From assembly GCA_026874595.1 (NCBI GenBank), contig CM049317.1:10392382-10456381 (forward strand): a stretch of DNA of 64,000 nt, in the 5' to 3' direction. The position numbers and the translations under genes are program-made. The notes beneath the pieces are model-generated. The model saw only the letters and a program-made list of their open reading frames with translations, had not been told where the DNA came from and did not search any database. Within the stretch, counting starts at the first letter, position 1; every line of letters starts with the position of its first letter. The DNA is from Sipunculus nudus (Eukaryota; Annelida; Sipuncula; Golfingiida; Sipunculidae). This document shows positions 1 through 12,200 of this stretch, piece by piece.

Positions 1-32
<32 letters not shown>

Positions 33-33
33 A

Positions 34-86
<53 letters not shown>
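1..86. repeat. (AG)n microsatellite
   Basis: Near-perfect AG dinucleotide run from the first base of the window, with a few interruptions, so its true left end is outside. Confidence 0.97.
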
Positions 87-89
<3 letters not shown>

Positions 90-1329
90 CCCTGAACACA
101 TTTGGGTATTTTCCTAGAAGACATCAGTTTCCCATCCAGGTGTAGTTTAAACCAACTCCGGCATAGAATCGCAGAATATTTGTTTAAACCATTTCAAATT
201 GTGATTCTGAACAGTAAGACATTAATATACTCATATAGTGTATAAGGTATGTGTTGTATGTGTGAGTAAAATACATAAAACACACAAAGTTTAAGCAAAA
301 TTTTATTTTTCAAACGTGTATATTTTTACAAATGTGATCACTTCTCATACAGGCACAACACATGTTAATAGGACTTTCACTTTTTTGAGTAAAAATACAA
401 AATGGAAAAGGAACACATTGGTTAATATCAATTGACTATAAAAATTTAAACTAGTTTTTGGAGATAAAGAGACATAGCTATTTTCACAATATCACAGATA
501 AACTCTCTAACAATGTATGTACGTAGCAAATGCAAGCAAAAACATTACATTCATAAAATAAATTGGATTTCTCGATATTTATTTTGAGCATGCATTATAA
601 AACACAAAACTGATGACCGGAACAGATTCTTAGTTTGTTTTATCTGACGTTGTTACAAGGGAAGTAACTCATGTTTATTATTTACGGTAGTTCCGCTTCT
701 GCTTTTCAGCACCACCTCTTGTTTATTTGGCGAAACAAAGTAATTCTGAGGGAGATGGTAATACCAAGTAAGCTTTTTTTGTATCACACGTCGGTCGAAT
801 TACAAATAATGATGGCGAACTGTATACTCTAACAAACAGAAACATAACAGCGAGTTAAGGTTAAAATGATAATATTTATAACGAATAATAGTGTCCCACT
901 TTGACACCAGATGGAGCTGACAAATTTCAGCGGTTTACAACAAATAACAAGTCATATTCCCTTTCATATGACAAAATGAAAATTCCTTAGGCGCGGGTTG
1001 TTGATACAAAATTAACAAATCTGATTAAATCTAATCTCATTGTAAATAAAAACAGAGCCACATCGATACAAACATATTAATCAATAAATTAACACCGTAT
1101 ATCTTATGGGAAAAATTTAACCGATACGGAAAAGGACATTACAGCTTTCAACCTCCTCAGTGCTCAAATTAATTAACAAAATAATTAATAGCCAGTCAGG
1201 CATTAATCAGACTGACACCATAAAACAATATACTGTCTGTCAACAATTCCCCGAACATAGCCGAGGCGCTGCCGACGATTTACGGACCATCTGGAACTTG
1301 CTAAAATACTATGGTTTGCTATATATATA
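87..1329. other. AT-rich non-coding stretch
   Basis: No reading frame with protein-like character, RNA gene or repeat structure was recognised here. It lies 3' of the Ig gene. Confidence 0.6.
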
Positions 1330-1719
1330 TTCGAAGGGTTAAAACTTCGCGACTTTCCTTTTTCAGTGTTTCAGTTCTATTTTTTGCGATTGAACCATAG
1401 AGTATAACTTAAACAGAGTATAGCATAGGCCTATATTAAATATTATGCGCACAGATTCTTAACAGTAGGGCGCATACCAATGCGCACTTCGAATGAGTGA
1501 GAATTATAATCATTATCGGGCAGATAATTTATAAGATCTGATATTAGTTATTTAATTGCAATCTTCGATTTGCGGGTTACATATATGATCTATTATTATA
1601 TATTATATCATTTTTTTCTACTCCCCGTCGAAGATAGGACCGACCCTTTTTTTCACGAAGGGCTTATTTTCGCGATGATTTCCCCTAAGCAAATATCGCG
1701 AATTTGAACCCCTGGCGAA
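1330..1719. mobile_element. TCGCGA inverted-repeat element, copy 1 (MITE-like)
   Basis: The left end reads TTCGAAGGGTTAAAACTTCG and the right end contains ATCGCGAATTTGAACCCC then GGCGAA. These are imperfect inverted complements of about 28 bases. A similar pair bounds a 307-bp copy at 33,989-34,295, and single ends occur near 53.7 and 56.1 kb. The interior has no coding capacity, so this is a non-autonomous element, family unknown. Confidence 0.6.
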
Positions 1720-2880
1720 CAAAAAGGCAACCACAGTACGCTGAAATAAAATACAAGAAATTAGCATTTATTTTATCTGAACCCTGTTTTGAGTTACAAA
1801 GGAGATTCCTTATTTAACTCTGTGTCATCGAGAGTACCATTTTCTACCATCAATGATATATTAATTAAAAACTAATTTGGTTTAAACTATTCCTTGGAAG
1901 TTCCGCCATTTAAGATATTTTAATGATATTTTAATTCGATATTTTGTCTTTTCATACGTACATATCAATGGAATCGAGACAATACGTTACACCAGCAGGA
2001 TAAATCATATCAATCATAATTTATTATATTTTCTCCAGAAAATTATCAGCAAGTGGGTAAAATATAAACGACACATCCTAACTAAATTCTTTAACATATA
2101 CTCAGAATCCTACGGATTTAGAATTGTTTCTTCAAAGTAAGTTTAACCAAGTCATTCAATGTAGGATCCCTGTGAAACTCTGTTAGGATCCCTGGCAAAC
2201 TCTGTTTAAAAATTAAATTTATTTAAAATAAGAAAGAAACATAAAAAAATTCAGATATTGTAATACAGTCTCACATTAGCCCTTTAATTTTAAATTCAGG
2301 GGTTTTGCGAGGGATCCTACCTAAAACACTTTGTGCTAATCTGTTTGGAAAGAAGCAATGGCACGTACAACACAGTCTTATTATTGTACAATCTATAAGA
2401 TTGTGCGAGTATTATACATAAATATCATACCAATACATGATTGATGAAATAGTATAAAAGTCAATGTAGGTAACGGTAGGAAAAACCCTGTTTTCTCTCC
2501 TATTATGCCATGTTGGGTGAAAATGTCCCTGAAAATGTCCTTGAAAAGACAAAATGTCTTTGAAAAGGCAAACCCTTTTATGCTGATAAGGCAAATTACC
2601 TGCTTTCTAATAATATGACCATCATTGCTGGAACAGTATCCTCCGTATATCAATAATATGAAAATACCGGTTACCATATAATATCAACCTCACAATAATA
2701 AATATATTATGTATCAATTTTACAAAATATTTATTTGGTAAATCTAAAGAAAAGTCAATGGTTAAATTATTTTCCTTGCGCCTCACTTTAAATATACTAG
2801 TAACTCCCGTCAAACAGTTCACCACGCTTAATCGGGTTTCATCATATTTAATCGGGCGCATCAATCAATGGCGCCCTCTG

Positions 2881-2940
2881 GGAGAGGAGAAAGGGTGGGG
2901 AAATTGGTGGTGGGGAGGGGGGGGGGGGGCAGGGGGGAGA
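2881..2940 (+). other. G-rich tract, possible G-quadruplex
   Basis: At least five runs of three or more G within 60 bases, ending in a 13-base G run. The pattern fits the G3+N1-7 rule for quadruplex formation on the plus strand, which would be the non-template strand for a plus transcript. No gene is known to cross it. Confidence 0.6.
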
Positions 2941-3528
2941 GTTCATCGCATCACCATTTATATAATTTATAATTTGTTCAATAGTATGCCAGACAAAATC
3001 CATTTACGTTCCACATTGAATCCATTTAAAACACAATTGCAGATTTCACCACTGAAAGGTGAAGGACGAACGAAGTTAAATGTGAAGTTCCGTGTAGGTC
3101 AAGGTCATAATTTGATTGTTTTGCAGCTTATGAGAGCTAAGTCCAGTTATAAATAATAATTATAATACATGACTAGTTTATCACCACGGCAGAATGGCAG
3201 TTTTTATAATGGAAGAGAAGAGCTTTTTCTCGTACTTGTCATGGATGAACCCCTGGTTTTGATTCAGGAACACAGCAGTTAAATACACTTCAATACTCTC
3301 TGAATATATACACAAACATTTCTACACATCTATGAAAATGACGTATCTATACATTAACAGAAAAATAAAAATAATCTACATTATCTGTTTAGTGCAACTC
3401 TCTCCCTTTCAATAAAATAAATTAACTCATATTTATATATACAAACAGAGGAATCAAATTCCTCGATTTGTATAATTATAAAGCTCTGGTGTCATACCAT
3501 AGAGCAGTCTACTGGCAAATCATTAAAT

Positions 3529-3532
<4 letters not shown>

Positions 3533-3592
<60 letters not shown>
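3533..3592. repeat. (TA)n microsatellite
   Basis: Uninterrupted TA dinucleotides, about 30 copies. Confidence 0.97.
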
Positions 3593-3597
<5 letters not shown>

Positions 3598-3855
3598 AAC
3601 ATCAATGCTACAGATCTACAAATCTACTGTATTCCACATATTCATGAATGTACACAAACCAACGTCGACATTCATGAAAAGATGGGGTCTCTTTTGATAT
3701 AAAAAAATTGTAGTTAACACAACAGTTTTTTTTCCAGGATATGGAATTTCCCATTCGATGATTGCTTTTATATATTTTAATTTAATTTTACTGCAACAAA
3801 CCATTCCATCTCTGCAGCATCTACCACTGTTTATCATCTCCTATCAGTCGGTCCT

Positions 3856-3861
3856 TTATAC
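3856..3861 (-). CDS. Proposed last coding exon: Val-stop, then 3' UTR
   Basis: After the acceptor TATTTTTACAG the next bases in phase are GTA TAA, giving a C-terminus ...KVAHV. Kirrel/Neph proteins end in -THV, a PDZ-binding tail, so -AHV is suggestive but lacks the Thr/Ser. Two overlapping ATTAAA motifs on the minus strand (3786-3776) could serve as a poly(A) signal 75 nt downstream. The exon is very small in coding terms, and another terminal exon further left is possible. Confidence 0.38.
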   Translation of the reverse strand, partial: V

Positions 3862-6201
3862 CTGTAAAAATATATATATTTACATAAAACATAACTTTCT
3901 TATTTTAGACAGATTTAAGTTTTTGTTTTATGAAAGGACAAAGTCCCGCTACACAGATCTTAACTTTCACTAAAAATATGAAAGAATTATTAGTAAAGCA
4001 GTTCACAATGACATAAGAGACTCATTGGTCATGATGCTCGGCTGAAGAGCTTAGCTACTACAATGATTTAAAAAAGGTTAAATAAACAAGGATTAATATT
4101 AAAGATTTAAGGATTTATTTAATATAAAGATGGCATTTATCTTATTTTAATTAGAACTATTTAAATAGAAACATAGGTTTGTGGTAAAATCAAATAATCT
4201 TACATGAGCTACTTTGCCATCAGCGCCCTCTGGTTCCGTCAGCCGCACCGTTTCTCCGTTGTGCCTTCCCCTCTCATACTGAACAACTGCTTTGCTGTCA
4301 AACAAAAAGATTTAAAAATTTTAATCATTTTCATTTCGAGATAATTGGAAGATAAGGTTTAATAAGCTTATATGAGAAGATTTGAAACATTCAAAAATGT
4401 AATACATGAAAGAAGTATGCTAAGCAACCTTAAACTGTGGCAGGCATAAAAGTCTTAGTTCAGTATTTATCAGTAAACTGCTGTAAAAATTAATATATAT
4501 CATACCTTAACTAGTATATTCATGTAGGAATTCCCTATACCCATGAACTTATTTCTCAATTGATGTTTTCAAGGTCTATTCATTTTAAAAATCTTACAAG
4601 TGTCAAAGTATTACGCTTTGCGTCTGCACTGGTTCACTTTACAAAGACCTCAATTGTTTAAGTCAATAAAACTTGTGCTGCCGCACTTGGTTGTTAACTG
4701 TGCTGCAAAAAGTGATATTTCGGGGGCAGAATTAGGTCAAATGAATACAAAACGGGTCCAATGCAGAATAGAAACGGATATGCCTACACAAGTATCCGGT
4801 TTACTATAAACCCGATTTAAGTAAACAGAATTACTGTAGGCCATCGTTCAAGCGGACTACAGTAATATGGACTGATTCAGATTAGTGGAGTCGTGAGGAC
4901 AGAGTAAGTGGATTCACGATCCGGATTATCTGCTGGTGTGGAAACTTCCTTAAGAAGCATAAAAGGTTTTTTTATGCACGTTAATGATACACTGCATTCC
5001 CCTACCTCTTTTGCTGTTGTTGTGCTGCTCCCCTCAGACAGGAAGCCACCAGAAACAGCACGACGAAAAACAGGAGCAGAAGCCCCGCCATGCTGGCCCC
5101 CATCACAATCCCAAACATGTGCATAGATATAAAACTATCTTGATCATCTTTTGTATCACACAGGGCGCCGTTTGATGGAGATCCCCTATCTGGAAGTAAA
5201 ATAAGATAAAATGAATACTTTTGATATTTATTTTTTTATATACTAATAATTATATTTCTTCCAATCTCAACAAGAGGGCACTCCAAACACGTGAGTGCAT
5301 GTATTTTTCATACACATATAATTTCAGACTGATACGTCAAACCACTCCGTGGATATGTGTCTGGATCTACGGTAGGCAAAGCCAATTGCAGGTGGCGCAA
5401 ACGGCCTTCTGTGCGAGAATGCTAATCTAGATGTATGAACAGTTAAGGCCAATGCATAGAACCACTCCTGAGATGTGTGATTAACAACCAAATACACGCA
5501 CGGCAAAAGCAATTGTAGACGGCACCACCGGTCGTTTCACTGTCTTTTATGGTATCGTCAATGACTTGAAAGCTACACTTCGTTTGTACATTTTTCGGAA
5601 TAGTAACGAGACTGTGGTGCCGGGATAAAAACCAACAGTGAATTGTTATTAGTTACTTCCATGCTTATATTTGGTTTCATTCTAATTTTTAGTTCCATGG
5701 GATTCAAATTTTACCAATTCAATAATAATAATAATAAATAGATTATAAATAAATTTATATAGCGCCAATTCTCACGGAACCAAGACCGCCACGCACTCAT
5801 ACCGACACACACACAAGGCACATTTTCTCGGAAATTAACTACAGATTAGTTAAAATATCATACACATTTAAAATCCTTTGCCAGACTGAACCTAAAGAAA
5901 TTACTGCATACAAGTCCTCACCTTTTATGACCAGATTTTGCCAACACGACGTTGACAAACTTTTGCTTTGTGTTTGTGCTGTGCACGTGTAATTCCCTGC
6001 TGCCCTCTGGTGTGCACTTAGTGAAATAGTCCTTTTGATTTGACCAGTCTGGTCATAGTTTATACTAGATATGGGATGGTTGCCATGGTACCACATGACG
6101 TCAAGTGGTACCCTGGGCCCAGCATAGTTAACCTTGCATGGTAGCTGGGCTATTTCTCCCTCGGTAACTGTGCTGTTTCTATCACATGATGCAAAATCTG
6201 A

Positions 6202-6243
<42 letters not shown>

Positions 6244-9200
6244 TATAATAATAATAATAATAATAATGACGAGGTAAGAACATGTATGGGGATAAGGTAG
6301 AGTGTACATTAACAAAGCATTATATATCTTGGCATATAAAGATTTTATCATCAGTTAGCAAATTTGTTTAAATTTAAGTAAAAATGTTCAGTTAGAAATA
6401 TGGATGTATGGTACAGTCCGTTTCCTTGTCAACGTCAGGTCCATACGAAGCATGCACAGTAAGTCCCTTGGACTGAACGGATGCGGATGCGGTTAAACAC
6501 TTGCACATAGAAAAAGATATTGCATGTCCATTTGTGCGGTGCGGAGTGAGGTCCAGTGCAGTGTTACGCTTTTGCCAACTGGCTAATGCTGCAGTTGATA
6601 CAGAAACATATACATGGGTTGTGTTTTTTTAAAGATGCACAGGGCCTGAAAACCGCAGTGAGACAAACGTATGTATAGGCACACATAATGCCCTTCTCAC
6701 ACTGGCGTGAAATGACGCGCGCCTAGTGGCACTAACTTCAACGCCTGTTATTTCACAATTAGCGCCGTTTTTTTACGCCATGCAAAGTAGTGATGGCGTC
6801 AAAGCCAAAATTTGCGCCAGTCATCGCATAATATGGCGTTGATCCATGTTGACTCTCGTTATTTTTTAACGCCAGCCAACGCCTGTCAACGCATACCATA
6901 AGATGACAGGCCATGTCTCGCGTTTATAGGCGTTGGCAGGGGTTAATATTAGCGCTCGCGCATGCGGGATCGTCTGCGCGGGTTCAGGTCGGCGTCTGGC
7001 GCTTATACTACATAGTGTCTTTTTGGCTGTTTCCTTTTGCTTGCGATATCATTTGTTTTGCCTGTTGGGTGGGAAGAGTCCTTGGACACGTTGGACGAAG
7101 ACACGTTGGAGGATTTAGCTATTTTGGTCATGCTGAGATGCTTCAGGAAGCGCAAGGCAAGGGTCCAATGTCGTTCCAGGACCTGCTGGGTCAAGCCCTG
7201 GTTCAACCCGTCGACATCAGCTTGGAACATACGATGACTTGATAGTAAAGCTAGCTGATGAATCAACGGAGGATTACATTGCCTTCCAACGGGTGGACTC
7301 AGAGTTGTTTGGAGATCTGCTGGCGAAGGTGGGCCCTCTTATTGCCGACCAGGATACACAGATGCGCCAAGCAATCTCGCCGGGGGCCAGGTCGGCGCCT
7401 CATTTTGAGGTACTTGGCAACAGGGAAAACATACATGTCGCTACAGTTGACTGCTGCAAACTTTGGCGTTTACAAACATTTTCCAGTCAATGTTTTTAGG
7501 CGTTGACCTGCAATGATAGGCGATGACACAAAATTGGCGTTGACATGCGCCTATAGGCGCTAAAAATGAAAATTTTTGAACATTCCCAAAACTTGGCGGA
7601 GACCGGGAGAGTAGTGAGGTTACTGGCGATGACCCGGGTTAACCGCTTGGGATAACCGGCGTTGAAGTTAGCGCCACTAGGCGCGCGTCATTTCACGCCA
7701 GTGTGAGAAGGGCATAAAACGTGTCGCATCCGTGACGTCTCAGCTCATCCGCATTGCGTCCATACAAGTGGATACGCAATCTTATAAACCAGTAGTATTT
7801 TTTCCTTTTTTCCAATTTATTGTAGCCACCCTCCATGGCTGAATCTAGTTAGCCACGATCGTGTTATTACGTCCATTTTCAAAAAGATTCTTTGAACTGA
7901 TTGTCTAACTATGCTCACTGAAGTATCCGACAGATATTTCCAACTTATATTTTTATTTTTAAACATTTCCGCGGCTATGGTACCCACTCAACAAGAAATT
8001 CATAAAATTTATTACCTCACTTTATCTTTTGAATACAAAAGCTTAACCCATAGAAAATCCTGAATCCACAGTGTGTTCTATTTAGATGTGTAACTTATCA
8101 GCAGAGACATGTGAAAACAAAGGTCTACACTCATCAACAACAATTTTCTATGTGTTATGAGTCAGACGATACGACTTTTGTTCGTGTACAAACCAGAAGA
8201 CTAACAGAATCACAAAGCCAGTCTTATTACATTTACCAGTAATGTGACGAAAGCAACAACTAGGAAAAGAGCTGCTACCTGGCGGCAAATTATAAAACTA
8301 TTTTAGGTCATGCTTCAGTATACGAACTACGAACCAGTACCAAAGTTTCGGATTCGGTTATGTCTAGTGATTACGTCATAATTGCAAATGACGTAACAGG
8401 CCTAACTGACATGCTGATATACTCACCAAACACTGTTAATGAGGCGGAATGATTGGCATGACCAGTAATTTCACATCTGTAAGTTCCCGCGTCAGACAGG
8501 ACTACATCGCTGATAACCAGATTATAATGCCCTATTACACTGTATCTCTCGCGCATCGCGGTCTGTGTTCCCCGACTCTGGAATAACTGCTCGGGGGGAT
8601 CGGTGGGCAAGTCTCTCCACCAAATAACTTTCCCGCCCGATGATAGACTGGCCACCGAGCAGTTCATGTGCACTTGTTGGCCTATGAGTGCTGACGTACT
8701 TTTTGGTGTCTCTATTACTGTTGTGTCACTTGGTTTTGCTTCTGCATGAAAGAAATCAATACATGATTGGCCATATGATAGAGTAAAGATAGTGTAAGGA
8801 TAGGTATACAGACTGATAAAAGGAATAATCAAACGCTTACAATCAGGTTGTTCATTGGTGTTTCTTAGATTCATTGATGTTTCTTATAAAAATGGAACAA
8901 ATTTTCCAAGGAAAAAAAAAATAGAATACGGGAAGTCGACAAGCGACTACGTATATCAGCCGAAATAGGGTGAAGTGAGGCATGTATTTAATGGAAAGAG
9001 GAAACAGTGAGGAATATTGCATATAAGCATCGATGACTGTCACGTAAACATGATTGTAGGTGGCGCCACCTGTCATTTGAACGTGAAATCTATCCAAGGT
9101 TGTATACACATGCAAAATTTCAGGTAGGTAAGTCAAACCACTGCAGAGATACGAATGATTTTCACCCTTGGCAGAAGAACAGATGGACACCACTTAAAAC

Positions 9201-12200
9201 TGATTGTAGGTTGGGCCACCAAATTTGTATAAGCTGTAGAGCTATATAAGATCTATAATCATGCAAAATATCAGGCCGATTCGTCAAACCTGTCCTGAGA
9301 TATTAGCATGGACGTCTGCCGTGTTAACATGTTTATAAGTGGCGCCACCTGCCAACTCAAAGAATAATCTATTCAAGATGTATTCACATGCAAAATTTCA
9401 GGCAGGTAAGTCAAACCATGGACATACAATAAGATGGACGCTGTACAAAAAGGGTTGCAGGTGGCGCCAACAGTTTTTGTGAATGACATAAAGCTTTCCA
9501 AGAGCTACAATCATGCAACATTTCAGCCTGATTGGTCGAACGGGTCCCAAGATATTTGGGTTTTTGAGTGAAACAGACGCACATATGGACTGAAAATGAG
9601 GGCGCAGCAATTCACATATGACCCGATCATAATTCCGAGTTTCATAAAATTTGGTCCAGTGGATACGGAGGAGCGGCGGTGTCGGCGTCCGGCTAAAAAC
9701 ATTGTATCCAAAAAAACTCTGTTTTTGTGAGAAACAATAATTTCTTGCTAAAATATTCTTTCTATTTCTCTTAATGCATGTATTATTTATATATTAATAC
9801 GAATATGAACCTCGCTTTAATTTAAAATAATTGAGCGAATTTAAGTGTTCTGATATTTTATATGAAAAATACTCCAGGTTTTGCATGTTTCCGTGCTTGT
9901 CCAAGATGACATTTATTTATTACAGCCATATAATATTTACTGATGTTTGTTTGTTTTTAATGGTATTCAGTATCACTGGAAATATTGTTTTTTCATCAAT
10001 AAATAATTAAGCAATTATTCGACACATTAGTTAAAATTATGGCAAAACTTTAGGAAAACTCACCTATAATGACCATTGTAGCATTTGCCATGCCCAGTGT
10101 ATTACCAGCGACACAGGTGTACTGACCGAAGTCGGTCTTGGTCAACCCGTTGATGAACAGACCTAGTATTTTGGTCCCCTCGTTGACATCAGTCAGACTG
10201 ATGCGGTACTTTTTATCTGTTGCTGGTATTCGTTGTTCCCCTCGCAGCCAATAGGATTCCGTTACCGGGTTTGACGTCACCTTGCACTGTAGCAGCGTGT
10301 CCTTGCCGACCGGCTGGATAACTTGTTGATAAAGCGGCTGTATAGTGGGGGCGACTGAAATAAAATTAAAATATTTTTGAATAGTTAAAGGGAGCTACTC
10401 TGATATCTAAGTAGTCTATTAACTGAAGATACTTCCTTAAACCTTTTGTAGAAAATAGGTCAGAAAAGGCGTATCCCACCACTGACAGGTTGTCTGTTTT
10501 GTTTAATTACATGTGTTCCTGACATATGGCGGACCCGCCAAATATTCCAAACACATTCAACAAGGACATCTGGCGGTAAGCCAGACGACCCAGAGATTTG
10601 CAAAGTGCGTTATGCTTAACAGACCTACAAACAGACTGGCCAACAGACCATTCCGCATGGATCATTAACTTTACTAGTCCTTGTAGATGTACAATTGCAG
10701 TATAAAGTATCAGATCACTCAGCGGAGTGGTAAAAAAGACACACTTACACCAGACATTGAGTTTTGCTATCGCCGTAGCCGTTGGTGATATTGAGTTGTC
10801 GGCGACACATTTATACTGCCCGCCGTCGTGCTGCTTGATGTCCCTCAGCACAAGAACGGGGCCTTTTTGTATTTCTAAAACACACAAGTTATACGCAAAA
10901 CAAAATCATTATGATCCTATCTAACAGGCTCAGATGATTCATAAGCAACTGCGTAAAATCATTTTATTGAAAAGTAGCTTCTACTCTGTCTCATGCCAAA
11001 TGGGCAGTTTCTATATAGAACACAACCACTATGCAAAGGTCGGCTTGATTGTCGGCTCATCCTTATAAATGACTTGTTCCCTAATTAAAGTATAACATCT
11101 CTTCACAAGAAACTTTCGTCATTACTTTTTTAATCCAGAAAACCAGTACTACTTCATGCAGGCTATGCAATAAAACATGATGCAAGGGCTACCAGTCCTA
11201 AACCTGTATACTTTGACGTTTCTTTTTATGGTAACATCTCTATAACATTGGTTATTCTTACCTTTTTCTGTGCCATCTCGCTGAACTTTGTACCACGTGA
11301 TATTTGGTGGAGGAACTCCCGTAGCGTTACACGTTTGCGTCACAGTGTCACCGCTGTGCACGTTCAGCTCCGGCGTCGGGCTTAACTCTATCGTTGGAGG
11401 GTCTGTATTGTAATAAAAAGTAATGGTAGAGTTAAATATGATATTTTAAATATTACAATACATTACAGTATAAGTTTCAAGGCTTTTCATTAAAACAAAT
11501 TATAATGCCAAAAATATATATTATAGTGGAGAATTGCATGGTAATTTCTGAAATATGTTAGATCCGACATTTGTTAAGAGAGATGGTTTAACCCCCCCCC
11601 CCCCCCCCAAAAAAAAAAAATTAAATATTGAAAAACATGACCAAAACTGACAAATACATATTTCAACATTCAACCCTAGTATAACATTTTAAAAGTATTT
11701 TTTTAATTTTACTCTATCGAAAATATTAAGACGTTGTTTTAAAGTAATGCATATACATGTTGTTCGAAAATAAAATTAACTAATTTCTAACATTTATAAA
11801 GATGTTCGGCGTTCTTTCCTCTGAACCCGTTTTCACCACCGTAACATTAAGCTGACCACAATCAGGTTAGTTTGTCAATTACCCTCCAGGTGTCAGTAAT
11901 GATGGTTGTGGAAGTTCCGCCGTTTGGGGTGAATTTTATAACACGAACGATCAGAGAATAAGATTATTAATATATTTGCAAAGAAGCATGGAAATACTGG
12001 CCAAACATGTCTTTGTAATTAAGTGAAATTTCCTTTCTTTGTGACAGGTTAGCCAAATAAAAAAAATCAACCATGCCACTTTGTAACTGGACTTAAGAGT
12101 ATGACAAATCATTTGTGGATTATCAAAAATATTAAGCAGGGATTTGTCATGACATCTTCACAACAGCAACAGTATAATTCATTGATTTCTGATGATTTCC

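Larger units (their letters stand above)
1720..3855. other. 3' flank of the Ig gene, probable 3' UTR at its right end
   Basis: AT-rich and non-coding. It holds a G-rich tract (2881-2940) and a (TA)n run (3533-3592). The part from about 3,776 to 3,855 would be 3' UTR if the proposed last exon is right. A minus-strand AATAAA also occurs near 2,730, an alternative and more distant polyadenylation signal. Confidence 0.45.
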
